Source of the DNA: Bacillus sp. FJAT-27225
GTDB lineage: Bacteria; Bacillota; Bacilli; Bacillales; Cytobacillaceae
Assembly: GCF_001685025.1 (NCBI RefSeq)
Contig: NZ_MAYU01000001.1
Coordinates: 405,359 to 469,358 of the forward strand
Reading direction: 5' to 3'
Length of the DNA: 64,000 nt
The notes under the pieces are model-generated. The model was not told the DNA's origin. It made no database searches and saw only the letters and a list, made by a program, of their open reading frames with translations. Shown here piece by piece: positions 1-8,306 of the stretch. Numbering within the stretch: position 1 is the first letter of the stretch; each line of letters begins with the position of its first letter. Made by a program: the position numbers and the translations under genes.

Positions 1-30
1 AATAGGCGCTGGAGCTGGACGTAGACACGC
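1..30. repeat. Partial Bacillus-type intergenic repeat (GGCGCTGGAGCT core)
   Basis: The first bases contain TAGGCGCTGGAGCTGGACG, nearly identical to the core at 29510-29528 (AGGCGCTGGAGCTAGATG). I know this core from scattered intergenic repeats of Bacillus chromosomes. The copy is cut by the window edge, so its size is unknown. Confidence 0.5.
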
Positions 31-99
31 TCAATAAAAAAAGTTGTCCACAGTGGCGAAATTTATAATTTCCTTAAACATAAAAAAGGAGGGGCGCGC

Positions 100-624
100 A
101 TGGCAAAAAAATGGCTGGCCGGCGTTCTGTTAATTGCATTGATGGCCATTGCAATGGTCGTATCACTTGGAAATAATAAAGAGGATCCTTCAACCGAGGC
201 TTCATCTACATTTCTTGAAGCGGGTTCAAAGGCTTCTGATTTTGAACTTAAAACACTGTCCGGTGAGACAATGAAACTTTCAGACCTTGAAGGAAAAAAG
301 GTCATGCTAAATTTCTGGGCAACTTGGTGCGGGCCATGTAAGAAAGAAATGCCCGATATGCAAAAGCTTTCAGTAGAAGCCAGCGATGACCTTGTCATTC
401 TGGCGGTCAATATTGATCCTCAGCTTGACGTCCAGGGCTTTGTGGATGAATACGGCATTACCTTTCCTGTCCTGCTTGATGAGAAGGATAAGGTGAATCA
501 AATGTATCAAGTCATCTCAATACCTACCACCTATTTCATTGATAGCAAAGGAATTATACAGGATAAATTTATTGGAACGATGCCTTACGATGCCATGGTT
601 CAGTATACTGAAGATTTGAATTAA
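100..624 (+). CDS. yneN: Membrane-anchored thiol-disulfide oxidoreductase (YneN/ResA/TlpA-like)
   Basis: A 174-residue protein with one N-terminal hydrophobic segment (about residues 5-23), probably an uncleaved anchor, followed by an extracytoplasmic thioredoxin fold of the AhpC/TSA-TlpA type. The redox motif WCGPC lies at residues 76-80, and SIPTTYF supplies the cis-proline loop. Such proteins reduce or exchange disulfides in exported proteins. The ATG follows AAGGAGG at a good distance. Position directly before the sspN-tlp pair matches yneN of B. subtilis. The substrate is unknown. Confidence 0.85.
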   Translation: MAKKWLAGVLLIALMAIAMVVSLGNNKEDPSTEASSTFLEAGSKASDFELKTLSGETMKLSDLEGKKVMLNFWATWCGPCKKEMPDMQKLSVEASDDLVILAVNIDPQLDVQGFVDEYGITFPVLLDEKDKVNQMYQVISIPTTYFIDSKGIIQDKFIGTMPYDAMVQYTEDLN

Positions 625-627
625 CCC

Positions 628-662
628 AAAACCGTCAGGAAAGGCCTGACGGTTTTGTTTTT
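628..662 (+). terminator. Rho-independent terminator after the TlpA-like gene
   Basis: AAAACCGTCAGG and CCTGACGGTTTT form a perfect 12-bp stem, followed by a T-rich tail directly after the stop codon. Confidence 0.9.
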
Positions 663-764
663 AACAAAATTAATTCATTTCGATTAAATTTTCAAAAAGT
701 TGTAATAATTGAAAGCAATTGCGGGCATACTTACTGTTAGAATAGTAGTAAGGAAGGTGATAGC

Positions 765-896
765 ATGCGTAAACCAAGGAAACGGACATTTGCGGAGCTT
801 GTATCGGAAAATAAAAACCAATTGCTTAAAGATCACGAAGCCATTGAGAAAATTGAACTTCGCCTTGAAGCAAAACGTCTCGAAAAGGCAGAATAA
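765..896 (+). CDS. FbpB-type small basic protein
   Basis: A 43-residue basic, helical protein starting MRKPRKRTFAELVSENK. It matches my memory of the FbpB family (Fur-regulated basic proteins), one of which helps the FsrA small RNA in iron sparing in B. subtilis. The ATG follows AAGGAGGTGAT-like sequence (AAGGAAGGTGAT). I see no clear Fur box upstream, so iron regulation is not shown here. It could belong to a related family of tiny basic proteins with another role. Confidence 0.65.
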   Translation: MRKPRKRTFAELVSENKNQLLKDHEAIEKIELRLEAKRLEKAE

Positions 897-958
897 CACA
901 TTGTTTTCCACTCATCTTTTTTAACTCCGGGGCTAAACTAAATCCAGGAGGGATGAAG

Positions 959-1102
959 ATGGGAAACCCAAAGCGTGACAGCAAACATTACGTACCCAGC
1001 CACCTTGGAACACAGCCAAGAGGCTTCAGCGGAAATAAAGGCAAAAAAATGAATGATACCTCAGGAAAGCATGCCCAGGTAATCCAAACCAAAGGCGAAT
1101 AA
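959..1102 (+). CDS. sspN: Small acid-soluble spore protein N
   Basis: A 47-residue protein with the family pattern YVPSHLGTQPRG, then GNKGKKMNDTSG and ending QTKGE, as in B. subtilis SspN, a minor forespore SASP. Two in-frame ATGs exist (953 and 959). AGGAGGG ends at 952, so only 959 has workable spacing. Upstream, AGAATA (890-895) and CATCTTT (913-919) are 17 bp apart and loosely resemble a sigma-G promoter. It is followed by tlp, as in B. subtilis. Confidence 0.9.
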   Translation: MGNPKRDSKHYVPSHLGTQPRGFSGNKGKKMNDTSGKHAQVIQTKGE

Positions 1103-1150
1103 ATGAGTATATTTCCGCCAATAAGCGGTACCGATAATCAGGAAGAAGAA

Positions 1151-1190
1151 GCCAGGCAAATTGCCGGGCTTTTTTCTTTTTCCCAAAAAC
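1151..1190 (+). terminator. Possible terminator/attenuator between sspN and tlp
   Basis: GCCAGGC and GCCGGGC can pair with one central mismatch around a five-base loop, followed by a T-rich run. It would limit read-through from sspN into tlp. Confidence 0.5.
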
Positions 1191-1257
1191 CCCTGATATT
1201 TTGGAGCCATTCTGTAAAAAATAACGTTGATTCCAAAGAAGATAAGGAGGAAGGATT

Positions 1258-1497
1258 GTGCCATTTAAAAATAAGCCAAAGCCGGATGACCGTAGTGATA
1301 ACGTTGAAAAACTTCAGGAAATGATTCATAACACGATTGAAAACATGGAGGCAGCCGAAGAAACCCTCACGCTTACCGACAGCCCTGAAACAAGGCGCCA
1401 AGTAGAGGAAAAGAACGAACGCAGGCGCGAAAGCCTTGAAGCATTGAGGGCAGAGGTAAGGGATGAAGCGCGGGCTAACGGCCTAAACCAGGAATAA
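1258..1497 (+). CDS. tlp: Small acid-soluble spore protein Tlp
   Basis: A 79-residue, highly charged, helical protein containing PDDRSDNVEKLQEMIHNTIEN, the hallmark of the Tlp family (named for weak thioredoxin resemblance; a forespore-made spore protein). GTG start after AAGGAGGAAGGATT. In B. subtilis sspN and tlp are co-transcribed in the forespore; the same order and the 155-bp gap with a weak hairpin suggest partial co-expression here. Confidence 0.9.
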   Translation: MPFKNKPKPDDRSDNVEKLQEMIHNTIENMEAAEETLTLTDSPETRRQVEEKNERRRESLEALRAEVRDEARANGLNQE

Positions 1498-1506
1498 AGC
1501 TGTTTC

Positions 1507-1542
1507 AAAAGAAGACCCTATCAAGGTCTTCTTTTCTTTTTA
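1507..1542 (+). terminator. Terminator after tlp
   Basis: AAAAGAAGACC pairs with GGTCTTCTTTT over 11 bp, followed by CTTTTT. Confidence 0.9.
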
Positions 1543-1615
1543 AGTGGTACTTTTCGCAGGCAGGAGAACAATATGGTACGATAGTAAAAAATTAAAGTTT
1601 TAGAAGTGAGGCATT

Positions 1616-3916
1616 ATGAATCAAAGAAAAGAATGGGAACAAGAGCTTGAAGTAAACGGCTATGTAGAAGACGAGGCGGAAATCCTCACTTATATAAAAG
1701 AGCATCATTCAGCATTAAGCAAACAAGAGCTTTCTGAGATGCTCGTTTTGGCAGGAAAGTCGAGACTTTATAAGGATAAAAAGGACAGGCTTGGAAGTGT
1801 GTGGATGAAACGGGCAGCTGAGCTTGACCCTGTCAATCGTGATGCACAAGATTACCTGAGCCAGTCAACGTGGCGGACTGCTGAGCCTTTCTTGGATATA
1901 TTGGAATTCCCGCCGATACGGGAAACAGATAATCGGACCACAAAAAAGAAAATTGCCGAAGAATATATTACAATTTGCAGAAATTTCCTGGAGTTTGCTG
2001 ATGACCATCTTGATAAATTGAATCCTGGAGGCAAAGGTGCCAATAGCCCAATCCAGGGAAAACTAAATGATTTGATGCTTTCTGCTATTAAACTGACAAG
2101 TGAACTTTTAAAAGCAGCCGAGGAATATGAACAATCAATTACAGGGGTTTTTCATACCTCAGCCTATTACGAAGAATTGACGAAAAGCCTTGAAAATGTC
2201 AAGGCTATTAAACGTGATTGGGCCGGCCTTTTTGTTGAAGATACCGAAACCGAAAAGGACGTATCAGCCAATCCGATAGATGAATTAAATAATATGATTG
2301 GCCTGGAAACAGTTAAAAAACGGGTCAAGGATTATTATGACTTCCTTAAATTTCAAAAAAAGCGAAAAGAAATGGGCTTTCAAATGAAAGATGAACTTAG
2401 CCTGAATTTTGTTCTAACCGGAAATCCAGGAACCGGAAAAACCACCCTGTCACGTTTGTTGGCAAGGATTTTCCATGAACTTGGATTTCTGCCAAGGGAA
2501 GAAGTAACTGAAACAAACAGATCCCAGCTAGTGGGTTCTTATGTAGGTCAAACCGAGGAAAACGTCCGTACGATTGTTAGCAGTACAGTCGGCGGGGTTT
2601 TGTTCATCGACGAAGCCTATAGCCTTAAACGGGAAGGCCAGACTGGAAACGATTATGGACAAGCTGCTATTGATACACTTGTTTCCTTAATGACCGGGGA
2701 AGAGTATGGCGGCAAGTTTGCAGTGATCCTTGCCGGATATCCGGAGGAAATGAGGACATTCCTCGATGCCAACCCCGGCCTGCGGAGCAGGTTCCCGCAA
2801 TCCAATCAAATTTTCCTCAGGGATTATACGAATAGAGAACTGGTGTCAATTTCCGAAAAAATAGCGGAAGACAATGATTATTTATTAACCAAAAGGGCCA
2901 AAATTGCCCTGGAAGAAAGGCTTGAACGCGAAAGAGTTGATGAAACGTTTGGTAATGCCAGAACTGTCCATAATCTAGTGCTGGATGCAATATTCAGGAC
3001 AGGAACAGACAGAGAGGATGAAGATTTAGATATTTTGCGTTTCTCCATTCTCGACGGCAAAGACTTTAAGCTGCCAGTTCCGAAAAACCGTACAAAACCT
3101 TTGGAAAAACTCGACCGCCTAATAGGCCTGACAACATTAAAAACCGATATGAAAACCCAGGCTGCCTTTGTAAAGCTCCAGCAATTAAGAAGAGATAGCG
3201 GCATGCCTGCAGTCCCGATTCAGCTTCACTCCGTATTTACGGGAAACCCGGGGACCGGAAAGACAACTGTTGCGAAAATCTATGCAGAAATACTTAAAGA
3301 GAACGGGTTTTTAAAACGGGGGCATCTCGTCATAGCGAGCAGGGCGGATCTTGTAGCAAGCTATGTCGGCCAAACAGCCGAAAAAACAAGAAAAAAAGTA
3401 CGCGACGCCCTGGGAGGAGTATTATTTATTGACGAAGCATATTCCTTGCTTAGTCCATCCGGCGGAGATTTTGGACGGGAAGCAATTGATACGCTTGTGG
3501 ATGAAATGACTAGGCACAATGAGAATTTGGTTATCGTGCTGGCTGGCTACCCGAAACAAATGGATGCGTTGCTTGAGTTTAATCCCGGTTTAAGATCCCG
3601 GTTTAAGAAGTTCTTCCACTTTCCGGATTACAGTGCAGAAGAGCTTTTGGAAATTATGATAAACTATGCCGGGACATACCAATACAAACTATCAGAAGAT
3701 GCAAACAGCTACATCCTAGAATCCCTCAAAGAAAAGCCCGTCTCAGGAAATGGGAGATTTGCCGCCAATCTGATTGAAGAGGCAATCCAGGCTCAATCCT
3801 TGAGGATTTCCTCGAATTGGGATTTGTCTTCAGTTGAAGCGGATGTTTTATCTGAACTCGGACTTGAAGACGTACGGAAAGCATTAGAGAAAATACGAAA
3901 TGGGGAACAAGTATGA
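1616..3916 (+). CDS. Tandem AAA+ ATPase, SpoVK/CbbX-like
   Basis: A 766-residue protein. The first 230 residues are a helical region without recognised domain. Two AAA+ modules of the CbbX/SpoVK type follow. Walker A GNPGTGKTT occurs at residues 269-277 and again at 543-551; each is followed by a VGQTxE segment, a Walker B GGVLFIDEAYSL and an NPGLRSRF arginine-finger region. Both modules look catalytically intact. B. subtilis SpoVK has one module of about 320 residues, so this is a duplicated, longer relative. It overlaps the next gene by ATGA. The B. subtilis block has no gene here. A sporulation role is inferred only from family and neighbours. Confidence 0.8.
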   Translation: MNQRKEWEQELEVNGYVEDEAEILTYIKEHHSALSKQELSEMLVLAGKSRLYKDKKDRLGSVWMKRAAELDPVNRDAQDYLSQSTWRTAEPFLDILEFPPIRETDNRTTKKKIAEEYITICRNFLEFADDHLDKLNPGGKGANSPIQGKLNDLMLSAIKLTSELLKAAEEYEQSITGVFHTSAYYEELTKSLENVKAIKRDWAGLFVEDTETEKDVSANPIDELNNMIGLETVKKRVKDYYDFLKFQKKRKEMGFQMKDELSLNFVLTGNPGTGKTTLSRLLARIFHELGFLPREEVTETNRSQLVGSYVGQTEENVRTIVSSTVGGVLFIDEAYSLKREGQTGNDYGQAAIDTLVSLMTGEEYGGKFAVILAGYPEEMRTFLDANPGLRSRFPQSNQIFLRDYTNRELVSISEKIAEDNDYLLTKRAKIALEERLERERVDETFGNARTVHNLVLDAIFRTGTDREDEDLDILRFSILDGKDFKLPVPKNRTKPLEKLDRLIGLTTLKTDMKTQAAFVKLQQLRRDSGMPAVPIQLHSVFTGNPGTGKTTVAKIYAEILKENGFLKRGHLVIASRADLVASYVGQTAEKTRKKVRDALGGVLFIDEAYSLLSPSGGDFGREAIDTLVDEMTRHNENLVIVLAGYPKQMDALLEFNPGLRSRFKKFFHFPDYSAEELLEIMINYAGTYQYKLSEDANSYILESLKEKPVSGNGRFAANLIEEAIQAQSLRISSNWDLSSVEADVLSELGLEDVRKALEKIRNGEQV

Positions 3917-4350
3917 TGATCAGTGAAACGAGCGTTGAGGTCCGTTATGCGGAAACCGATCAAATGGGCGTTGTTTATCATGCCAACTATCTAGTTTGGA
4001 TGGAGATTGGCCGAACCAGCTTTATAAAAGACCTTGGCTTCAGTTATGCTGAGATGGAAGCAGACGGAATCATCTCTCCTGTTATCGATATTCAGGCATC
4101 CTATAAAAGACCGCTCCGATATGGGCAGACAGCAAAAATTAAAACATGGGTTGAAGACTATAATGGTTTCAGGGTAAAATACGGCTATGAAATTTCGACT
4201 CCTGATGGAGAGCTGGCAGTAACAGGGTATTCTGTCCATATTTGTGCCAACAAGGATACGTTTAAACCGATTTCCTTGAAAAAGAAATATCCAGACTGGC
4301 ATAAAGCATACGAAGAAGCAGCCAAAAAGCCCGTTCCTGCTGCGGAATGA
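3913..4350 (+). CDS. yneP: Acyl-CoA thioesterase, hot-dog fold (YneP)
   Basis: A 145-residue single-domain hot-dog protein of the 4-hydroxybenzoyl-CoA thioesterase/YbgC type. The N-terminal motif VRYAETDQMGVVYHANYL carries the catalytic aspartate of this family. It hydrolyses acyl-CoA; the physiological substrate is not predictable. The start overlaps the stop of the ATPase gene (ATGA), so translation is probably coupled. Position between tlp and yneQ matches B. subtilis. Confidence 0.85.
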   Translation: MMISETSVEVRYAETDQMGVVYHANYLVWMEIGRTSFIKDLGFSYAEMEADGIISPVIDIQASYKRPLRYGQTAKIKTWVEDYNGFRVKYGYEISTPDGELAVTGYSVHICANKDTFKPISLKKKYPDWHKAYEEAAKKPVPAAE

Positions 4351-4366
4351 AAGGAGGCAGGCAAGA

Positions 4367-4660
4367 GTGGCATTCGGTTTGAAAAGAAAAGATGTTGAAG
4401 AATGGAAAAGTAAAATCAATAACGGGGAAATTGCATTCTTAACTCATTATTGGCTTGATGACCGGTTCCCCGGCTGTAAGACTGTCACAAAGGCAGGCTG
4501 CCTTGATATTGACAAACTAGCAAAATGGGGAAGGAAATACGGTTTAAAAAGGGAGTGGATCCATCACAGGAATGATGGCTATTCCCACTTTGACCTGATT
4601 GGCCATCGGGAGAAGGAAATATTGGAAGCAGAAGGATTGGCTTCACAACTATTGGATTAA
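4367..4660 (+). CDS. yneQ: Conserved hypothetical protein YneQ
   Basis: A 97-residue protein of unknown function, conserved among Bacillus at this position. It contains the motif LTHYWLDDRFPGCKTVTKAGC and a basic segment KYGLKREWIHHR. GTG start after AAAGGAGG. It follows yneP by 16 bp and is the last gene of this operon before a terminator. Confidence 0.8.
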   Translation: MAFGLKRKDVEEWKSKINNGEIAFLTHYWLDDRFPGCKTVTKAGCLDIDKLAKWGRKYGLKREWIHHRNDGYSHFDLIGHREKEILEAEGLASQLLD

Positions 4661-4666
4661 CTTTTT

Positions 4667-4696
4667 GGCGGACGATACTGTTCCGCCATTTTTATT
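4667..4696 (+). terminator. Terminator after yneQ
   Basis: GGCGGA and TCCGCC form the stem, followed by ATTTTTATTT. Confidence 0.8.
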
Positions 4697-4734
4697 TACC
4701 ATTTATTTAATAAAAAAAATGAACTATAAGCAAT

Positions 4735-4871
4735 AAAGCCTGATGAAAAGAAAAGCTGTGAAGCGGAGTAAAGCAAAACGTGTAAGTGGGGGATAACAGC
4801 CGAATGTGCCCGATTGGTTCAACTAACAATCAGTGTGGGTTAAGACCCCCCACACTGATTGAAGTTTTACT
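4735..4871 (+). repeat. Structured intergenic repeat, copy A
   Basis: Shares GGGGATAACAGCC, CCCGATTGGTTCAACTAA and a terminal GAAGTTTTAC with copies D and F. Hairpin CAATCAGTGTGGG (4827-4839) pairs perfectly with CCCACACTGATTG (4849-4861). The left half is degenerate. The right end abuts the stop codon of the minus-strand CapA gene. Confidence 0.8.
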
Positions 4872-6011
4872 TTACCGGAGCCATTGTGTCATATGAGCCA
4901 TTGTTTGAGCAGTCATTTCTTCAGGATTGGCAATACCGTATGCCCCGGTTTTCTCCATAGGCACAACCCGGAAATTGCGGTTGTTTTTACGGTAGACAAA
5001 GGTAGGATAAAAATCTGGCTTTGCAAGCTCAATTCGCGAGCCGTTTTCATCAATCGTCTTTGTGACTTGCAGGGTAACCATTCCGCCTATATCTTTATAA
5101 TTACCGATCTGTGCTGAAATAAAGTTACCGAGCGAGTAAATCACAAAGGCCTTTTTCCCATTTTGTCCTTCTATCCACTCCATTGGCTGCAGGACATGAG
5201 GGTGTGAGCCGAAGATAATATCGGCGCCAGATTCTGCAAGAAACTTTGCGATATCCTTTTGTTCATCGGACGGATATCGCTGGTACTCATTTCCCCAGTG
5301 GATGCTGACAACGACTGCATCACTTTCTTTTTTCGCTCTGGCAATATCATTTTTCATCAGTTCCCGGTCAATAAGGTTGACAGAAAACTCTTTCCCCTTA
5401 GGTATTGGGATGCCATTCGTTCCGTATGTGTATGATAAAAATGCGAGTGTAATGCCGTTCTTCTCCATTGTAATAATTTTATCCCGCGCTTCCTGGCTGG
5501 TGGCTGTCCCAACAAAAGGCAGGCCGATTTTATTAAAATAAGCAATTTGCGCTTCAACTCCGCGATAGCCCTTGTCAAGGGAATGGTTATTGGCGGTTGA
5601 CACAATGTCCACACCGGCGTCCATAACCGCCTCTGAGAGTTCAAATGGGCTGTTGAAGCTAGGGTAACTTGTAATGCCGAGCGCTTCACCGCCAACAAGA
5701 CTTTCCTGATTGGCAGTCAGGATGTCTGGAGATTGAAGAATCTCCTTTACTGGTTCAAACATTGGTTTGAAATCATAGCCATTTGCCTTTTTGGCATCTT
5801 CATATACACGATCATGTATTAAAATGTCGCCAATTGCACCAAGGGTCATTGTTGATTGGAAGGTCTTGGCCTGGACTTCATATGGACGTTCTTGATGTGG
5901 CTGAGGTTCCGGCCATGCTTCAGGTTCGTTTGAACAGCCGCTAATAAGGGAAGCGGATAACAGGATAGTTCCTATCGTAGCGAATAGCTTTATTACCGGT
6001 GGTTTTTTCAC
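4872..6011 (-). CDS. CapA family lipoprotein (poly-gamma-glutamate capsule-type metallophosphatase fold)
   Basis: A 379-residue protein with a lipoprotein signal and lipobox LISGC near residue 25, so probably anchored on the outer membrane face. The body is a CapA/PgsA domain: GDILIHDR near the N-terminus, then TANNHSLDKG and FGSHPHVLQP, the conserved metal-site-like motifs of this calcineurin-like fold. The GTG start at 6011 has AGGAGG at ideal spacing; an upstream in-frame ATG has none. No capBC-like genes are nearby, so capsule synthesis cannot be claimed. Its stop codon lies at the end of repeat copy A. Confidence 0.85.
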   Translation of the reverse strand: MKKPPVIKLFATIGTILLSASLISGCSNEPEAWPEPQPHQERPYEVQAKTFQSTMTLGAIGDILIHDRVYEDAKKANGYDFKPMFEPVKEILQSPDILTANQESLVGGEALGITSYPSFNSPFELSEAVMDAGVDIVSTANNHSLDKGYRGVEAQIAYFNKIGLPFVGTATSQEARDKIITMEKNGITLAFLSYTYGTNGIPIPKGKEFSVNLIDRELMKNDIARAKKESDAVVVSIHWGNEYQRYPSDEQKDIAKFLAESGADIIFGSHPHVLQPMEWIEGQNGKKAFVIYSLGNFISAQIGNYKDIGGMVTLQVTKTIDENGSRIELAKPDFYPTFVYRKNNRNFRVVPMEKTGAYGIANPEEMTAQTMAHMTQWLR

Positions 6012-6146
6012 AGGTATCCTCCTAATCAGGCAAATCATTTTCAATGACTTGCGGAGTGCTTTATTATTAATAGATAATTTCCCTATCTCACCTATATCCT
6101 AACGTTACCAGGTGAAATAGAATTATTTTCCCAAAGGGTGGTTTAA

Positions 6147-6434
6147 ATGTTTTCAATTACAGAAAGCGCTTATCAAAATTTGGCAAATGCCGTCCAAAAG
6201 GAAGCAAAAGAAGACGAACAGCTTTATCTCCGTCTGGCCATGGGGATAGGCTGAGGAGGGCCGAAACTTACTCTGTCTCTGGAAGAGCAGAAATTATCAA
6301 ATGACCTCGAATTTGAATACAAGGACCTGAAGATGGTGATCCATGAGCAGGATTTTGTGTACTTTTCAAACACAAAATTGGATTATGTAATGGATGTGCT
6401 TGGAAAAGGAAGGTTCCAACTCCTAAAAGTATAA
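6147..6434 (+). CDS. HesB-like selenoprotein candidate (in-frame UGA at codon 36)
   Basis: The frame runs from ATG 6147 (with AAGGGTGG upstream) to TAA 6434, interrupted only by TGA at 6252-6254. Ignoring it gives a 95-residue HesB/IscA-like protein, with GIG(U)GGPKLTLSLEEQ around the stop. In the HesB-like (seleno)protein family this position is cysteine or selenocysteine. The downstream 60 codons stay in frame and in character (LDYVMDVLGKGRFQL). A SECIS-like hairpin lies 18 bases past the UGA. The locus sits between yneQ and plsY, where B. subtilis has the HesB-like yneR. A nonsense-mutated Cys form is the alternative. No selA/B/C/D lies in the window. Confidence 0.75.
6272..6291 (+). promoter_or_regulatory. 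Bacterial SECIS-like hairpin
   Basis: A 4-bp lower stem (TCTG/CAGA), one bulged U at 6276, a 4-bp upper stem (CTCT/AGAG) and a GGA loop at 6281-6283. Lower stem, bulged U, short upper stem and a loop beginning GG is the layout of the E. coli fdhF SECIS. The loop lies 27 nt after the UGA, within the range usual for bacterial SECIS elements. Confidence 0.65.
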
Positions 6435-6468
6435 AGCGGTGTCCCAAGAGAGGGGACACCGCTTTTTA
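6434..6468 (+). terminator. Terminator after the HesB-like gene
   Basis: AAGCGGTGTCCC pairs with GGGACACCGCTT, followed by a T run. An intact strong terminator agrees with a functional gene. Confidence 0.9.
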
Positions 6469-6580
6469 TCCCGCATTACGAACTGTACACACCCGTACAC
6501 CAAGGCATAAGAGAAATAAAAAGAAGCAAAGCTGGTGAACAACAGCCGAATCAGCAGAAAGCGCTGACGGAAGTTTCACG
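6463..6580 (+). repeat. Structured intergenic repeat, copy B (divergent)
   Basis: Left end TTTATCCCGCATTA and right end GGAAGTTTCAC match the other copies. The middle is shortened but keeps CAACAGCCGAATCAGC and a small hairpin TCAGC/GCTGA (6551-6567). Here the right flank is GTTATTAG rather than TTTA, which suggests the element proper ends at TTTCAC. Confidence 0.7.
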
Positions 6581-6670
6581 TTATTAGCCAAGGGACAGGA
6601 CCTTTTGCTCATACTTGCAATTACGCCGCTGTCTTCGAAAACCCCAGCTTAATGGAGAATTTTTGTCTAA

Positions 6671-6865
6671 TCATTCTTCTTCCAGGTTTTCAAAAAAACG
6701 AATTAATTCCTCGAAATTCCTGGTCACCTTTACTGGTGCAGGGGAGTTTTCCAATTTGGATGTATTAAAAAATTCGACTATGAATTCTTCTTTTGGGCTG
6801 GTGGGCAGGACTATTGTCGAGAAAATGATCTCTCCTTTTTTCGTATAAATCCCTTGCATATCCAT
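6671..6865 (-). CDS. Hypothetical small protein
   Basis: A 64-residue acidic protein with the pattern MDMQGIYTKKGEIIFSTIVL and a C-terminal helix rich in Phe, Leu and Glu. I do not recognise it. GAGGGG lies five bases before the ATG. It follows the histidine kinase on the same strand by about 90 bp, so co-transcription is possible. Confidence 0.55.
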   Translation of the reverse strand: MDMQGIYTKKGEIIFSTIVLPTSPKEEFIVEFFNTSKLENSPAPVKVTRNFEELIRFFENLEEE

Positions 6866-6954
6866 TTTCCCCTCTCAAATTAAGGATGTATATACCACCA
6901 TTGTAATGGAAGATTCTTGTCAGCACCGGAAAGGATTTGAACGATTCATGAAAA

Positions 6955-8061
6955 TTAATCTTTTTCAAGGGGCAAAGAAATACAGAAAGACGTTCCTCTC
7001 CCAGGGGCACTATCCACCGTAATGTTCCCGCCAGCATCTTCAATGATTTTCAAACAGACACTCAATCCAATCCCCGTCCCATATTCTTTTGTTGAAAAAA
7101 AGGGCGAAAACAGTCTCGATAAGGTGTCCTGGTCCATCCCGCATCCACTATCGCAAATGTTAATATGGAAATGATGTTCATCTGTATTGGTTTGAATCCT
7201 GATTTCTCTTCTCCCGCCTGTTTCGACCCCCTCCAGGGATTCCATTGAATTTTTAATCATATTGACCAGCACTTGTTTTAAATGGCCCGGCTCAATAACC
7301 GGAACCGCATCATCAGTGGCAAGGGAATGGACCAGTGCAATATTTCTAAGAAGAGATTCACTTTCAAATAACATGATAATTTCCTTGATCAATGTGTTGT
7401 AGGTCGTTTCTTTAGCCTTACAGGAAGCAGGTTTAGCTGCATTCAAAAATTCATAAATAATTGTATTGGCTCTGTTCAATTCATCGAGAGCAATATTTGC
7501 ATATTGCTCTTTGCCCAATTCCTTAAGCTGTGGTTTTAGCAGCTGGATAAATCCCTTTACGGTCGTCAGCGGATTCCTGATTTCATGAGCAATACCAGCG
7601 GCAAGCTTGCCAATATTTTCACGGTATCCCGCTCCGATTTCCGCCCGGTGGATTTCCTTAACCTGTTTTTCAATATGCTCTTTTCGATGAATAAGTTCCA
7701 TATTAAAATCGGACATTTTCTTTTCCATCTGGTCCATTGCAGTCCGCAATTGAGCCACATCCTCAGAGACTGGGAAACAGAAAATATGAATATTACCGGA
7801 TTCATCTCTTGTTTTGTACAGCTGATAAAATAAATGATCCCATTTTTCCCTTAACGGAATTACGATAAAGCTATCTTCCTCGGCTGCCTGAAGGAACGCT
7901 AAAACTTGCCTGCGAAAAGACGTGCCGACCATGTCTAAAAAAGAATCAGCAAATTCAGCCGTAAAAAAAGAGCGCGCACCAGCGGAAAAAGCTAAAATAT
8001 GATATTCAGGATCCAGGACAAAACAAGGAAAAGGGATGTTCCTAACAAATTTTCTATACAT
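6955..8061 (-). CDS. Soluble sensor histidine kinase (sporulation-kinase-like)
   Basis: About 368 residues with no membrane segment. An N-terminal PAS-like sensor region (YRKFVRNIPFPCFVLDP) and a short coiled coil precede a HisKA domain with H-box AGIAHEIRNPLTTVKGF. The HATPase_c domain carries the N box (NMIKNSMESL), G1 (DSGCGMD) and G2 (GTGIGLSV). Domain order resembles the KinA-KinE phosphorelay kinases of Bacillus. No response regulator is adjacent, as is normal for those orphan kinases. Start at 8061 is preferred because GGGCGG is well placed; ATG at 8076 is too close to its AAGG. The target is inferred, not shown. Confidence 0.8.
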   Translation of the reverse strand: MYRKFVRNIPFPCFVLDPEYHILAFSAGARSFFTAEFADSFLDMVGTSFRRQVLAFLQAAEEDSFIVIPLREKWDHLFYQLYKTRDESGNIHIFCFPVSEDVAQLRTAMDQMEKKMSDFNMELIHRKEHIEKQVKEIHRAEIGAGYRENIGKLAAGIAHEIRNPLTTVKGFIQLLKPQLKELGKEQYANIALDELNRANTIIYEFLNAAKPASCKAKETTYNTLIKEIIMLFESESLLRNIALVHSLATDDAVPVIEPGHLKQVLVNMIKNSMESLEGVETGGRREIRIQTNTDEHHFHINICDSGCGMDQDTLSRLFSPFFSTKEYGTGIGLSVCLKIIEDAGGNITVDSAPGRGTSFCISLPLEKD

Positions 8062-8275
8062 GCTACTACCGCCCATCCTTATTTTTCAAGGTTGAAAAAG
8101 TTTTTTCAAAAAAGGTTTATCTTTTATAAAAATGGGGAACAATGTAAAATTTATAGATATTTTGCATCACAAATTAATCATACAGAATTATCCATTTGCC
8201 TACAATTGTGAATCCATACAAAACTTACCTAAAATTATGAGAATTTTCACCAAAAGCCGACAAACTTTTGGAAAA

Positions 8276-8306
8276 TAAAAAAGCTGTGAGATATCCTCAC
8301 AGCCAC
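8276..8306 (-). terminator. Terminator of plsY
   Basis: GGCTGTGAGG and CCTCACAGC-like halves flank a short loop, followed on the minus strand by a run of T. Confidence 0.85.

Noticed and set aside
1103..1324. Separate gene overlapping the start of tlp
   Set aside because: The frame lacks a ribosome site and runs through the sspN-tlp hairpin into tlp in another frame.
6268..6459. Minus-strand gene opposite the HesB-like gene
   Set aside because: It is antisense to a well-supported reading, covers the terminator and has no family resemblance.
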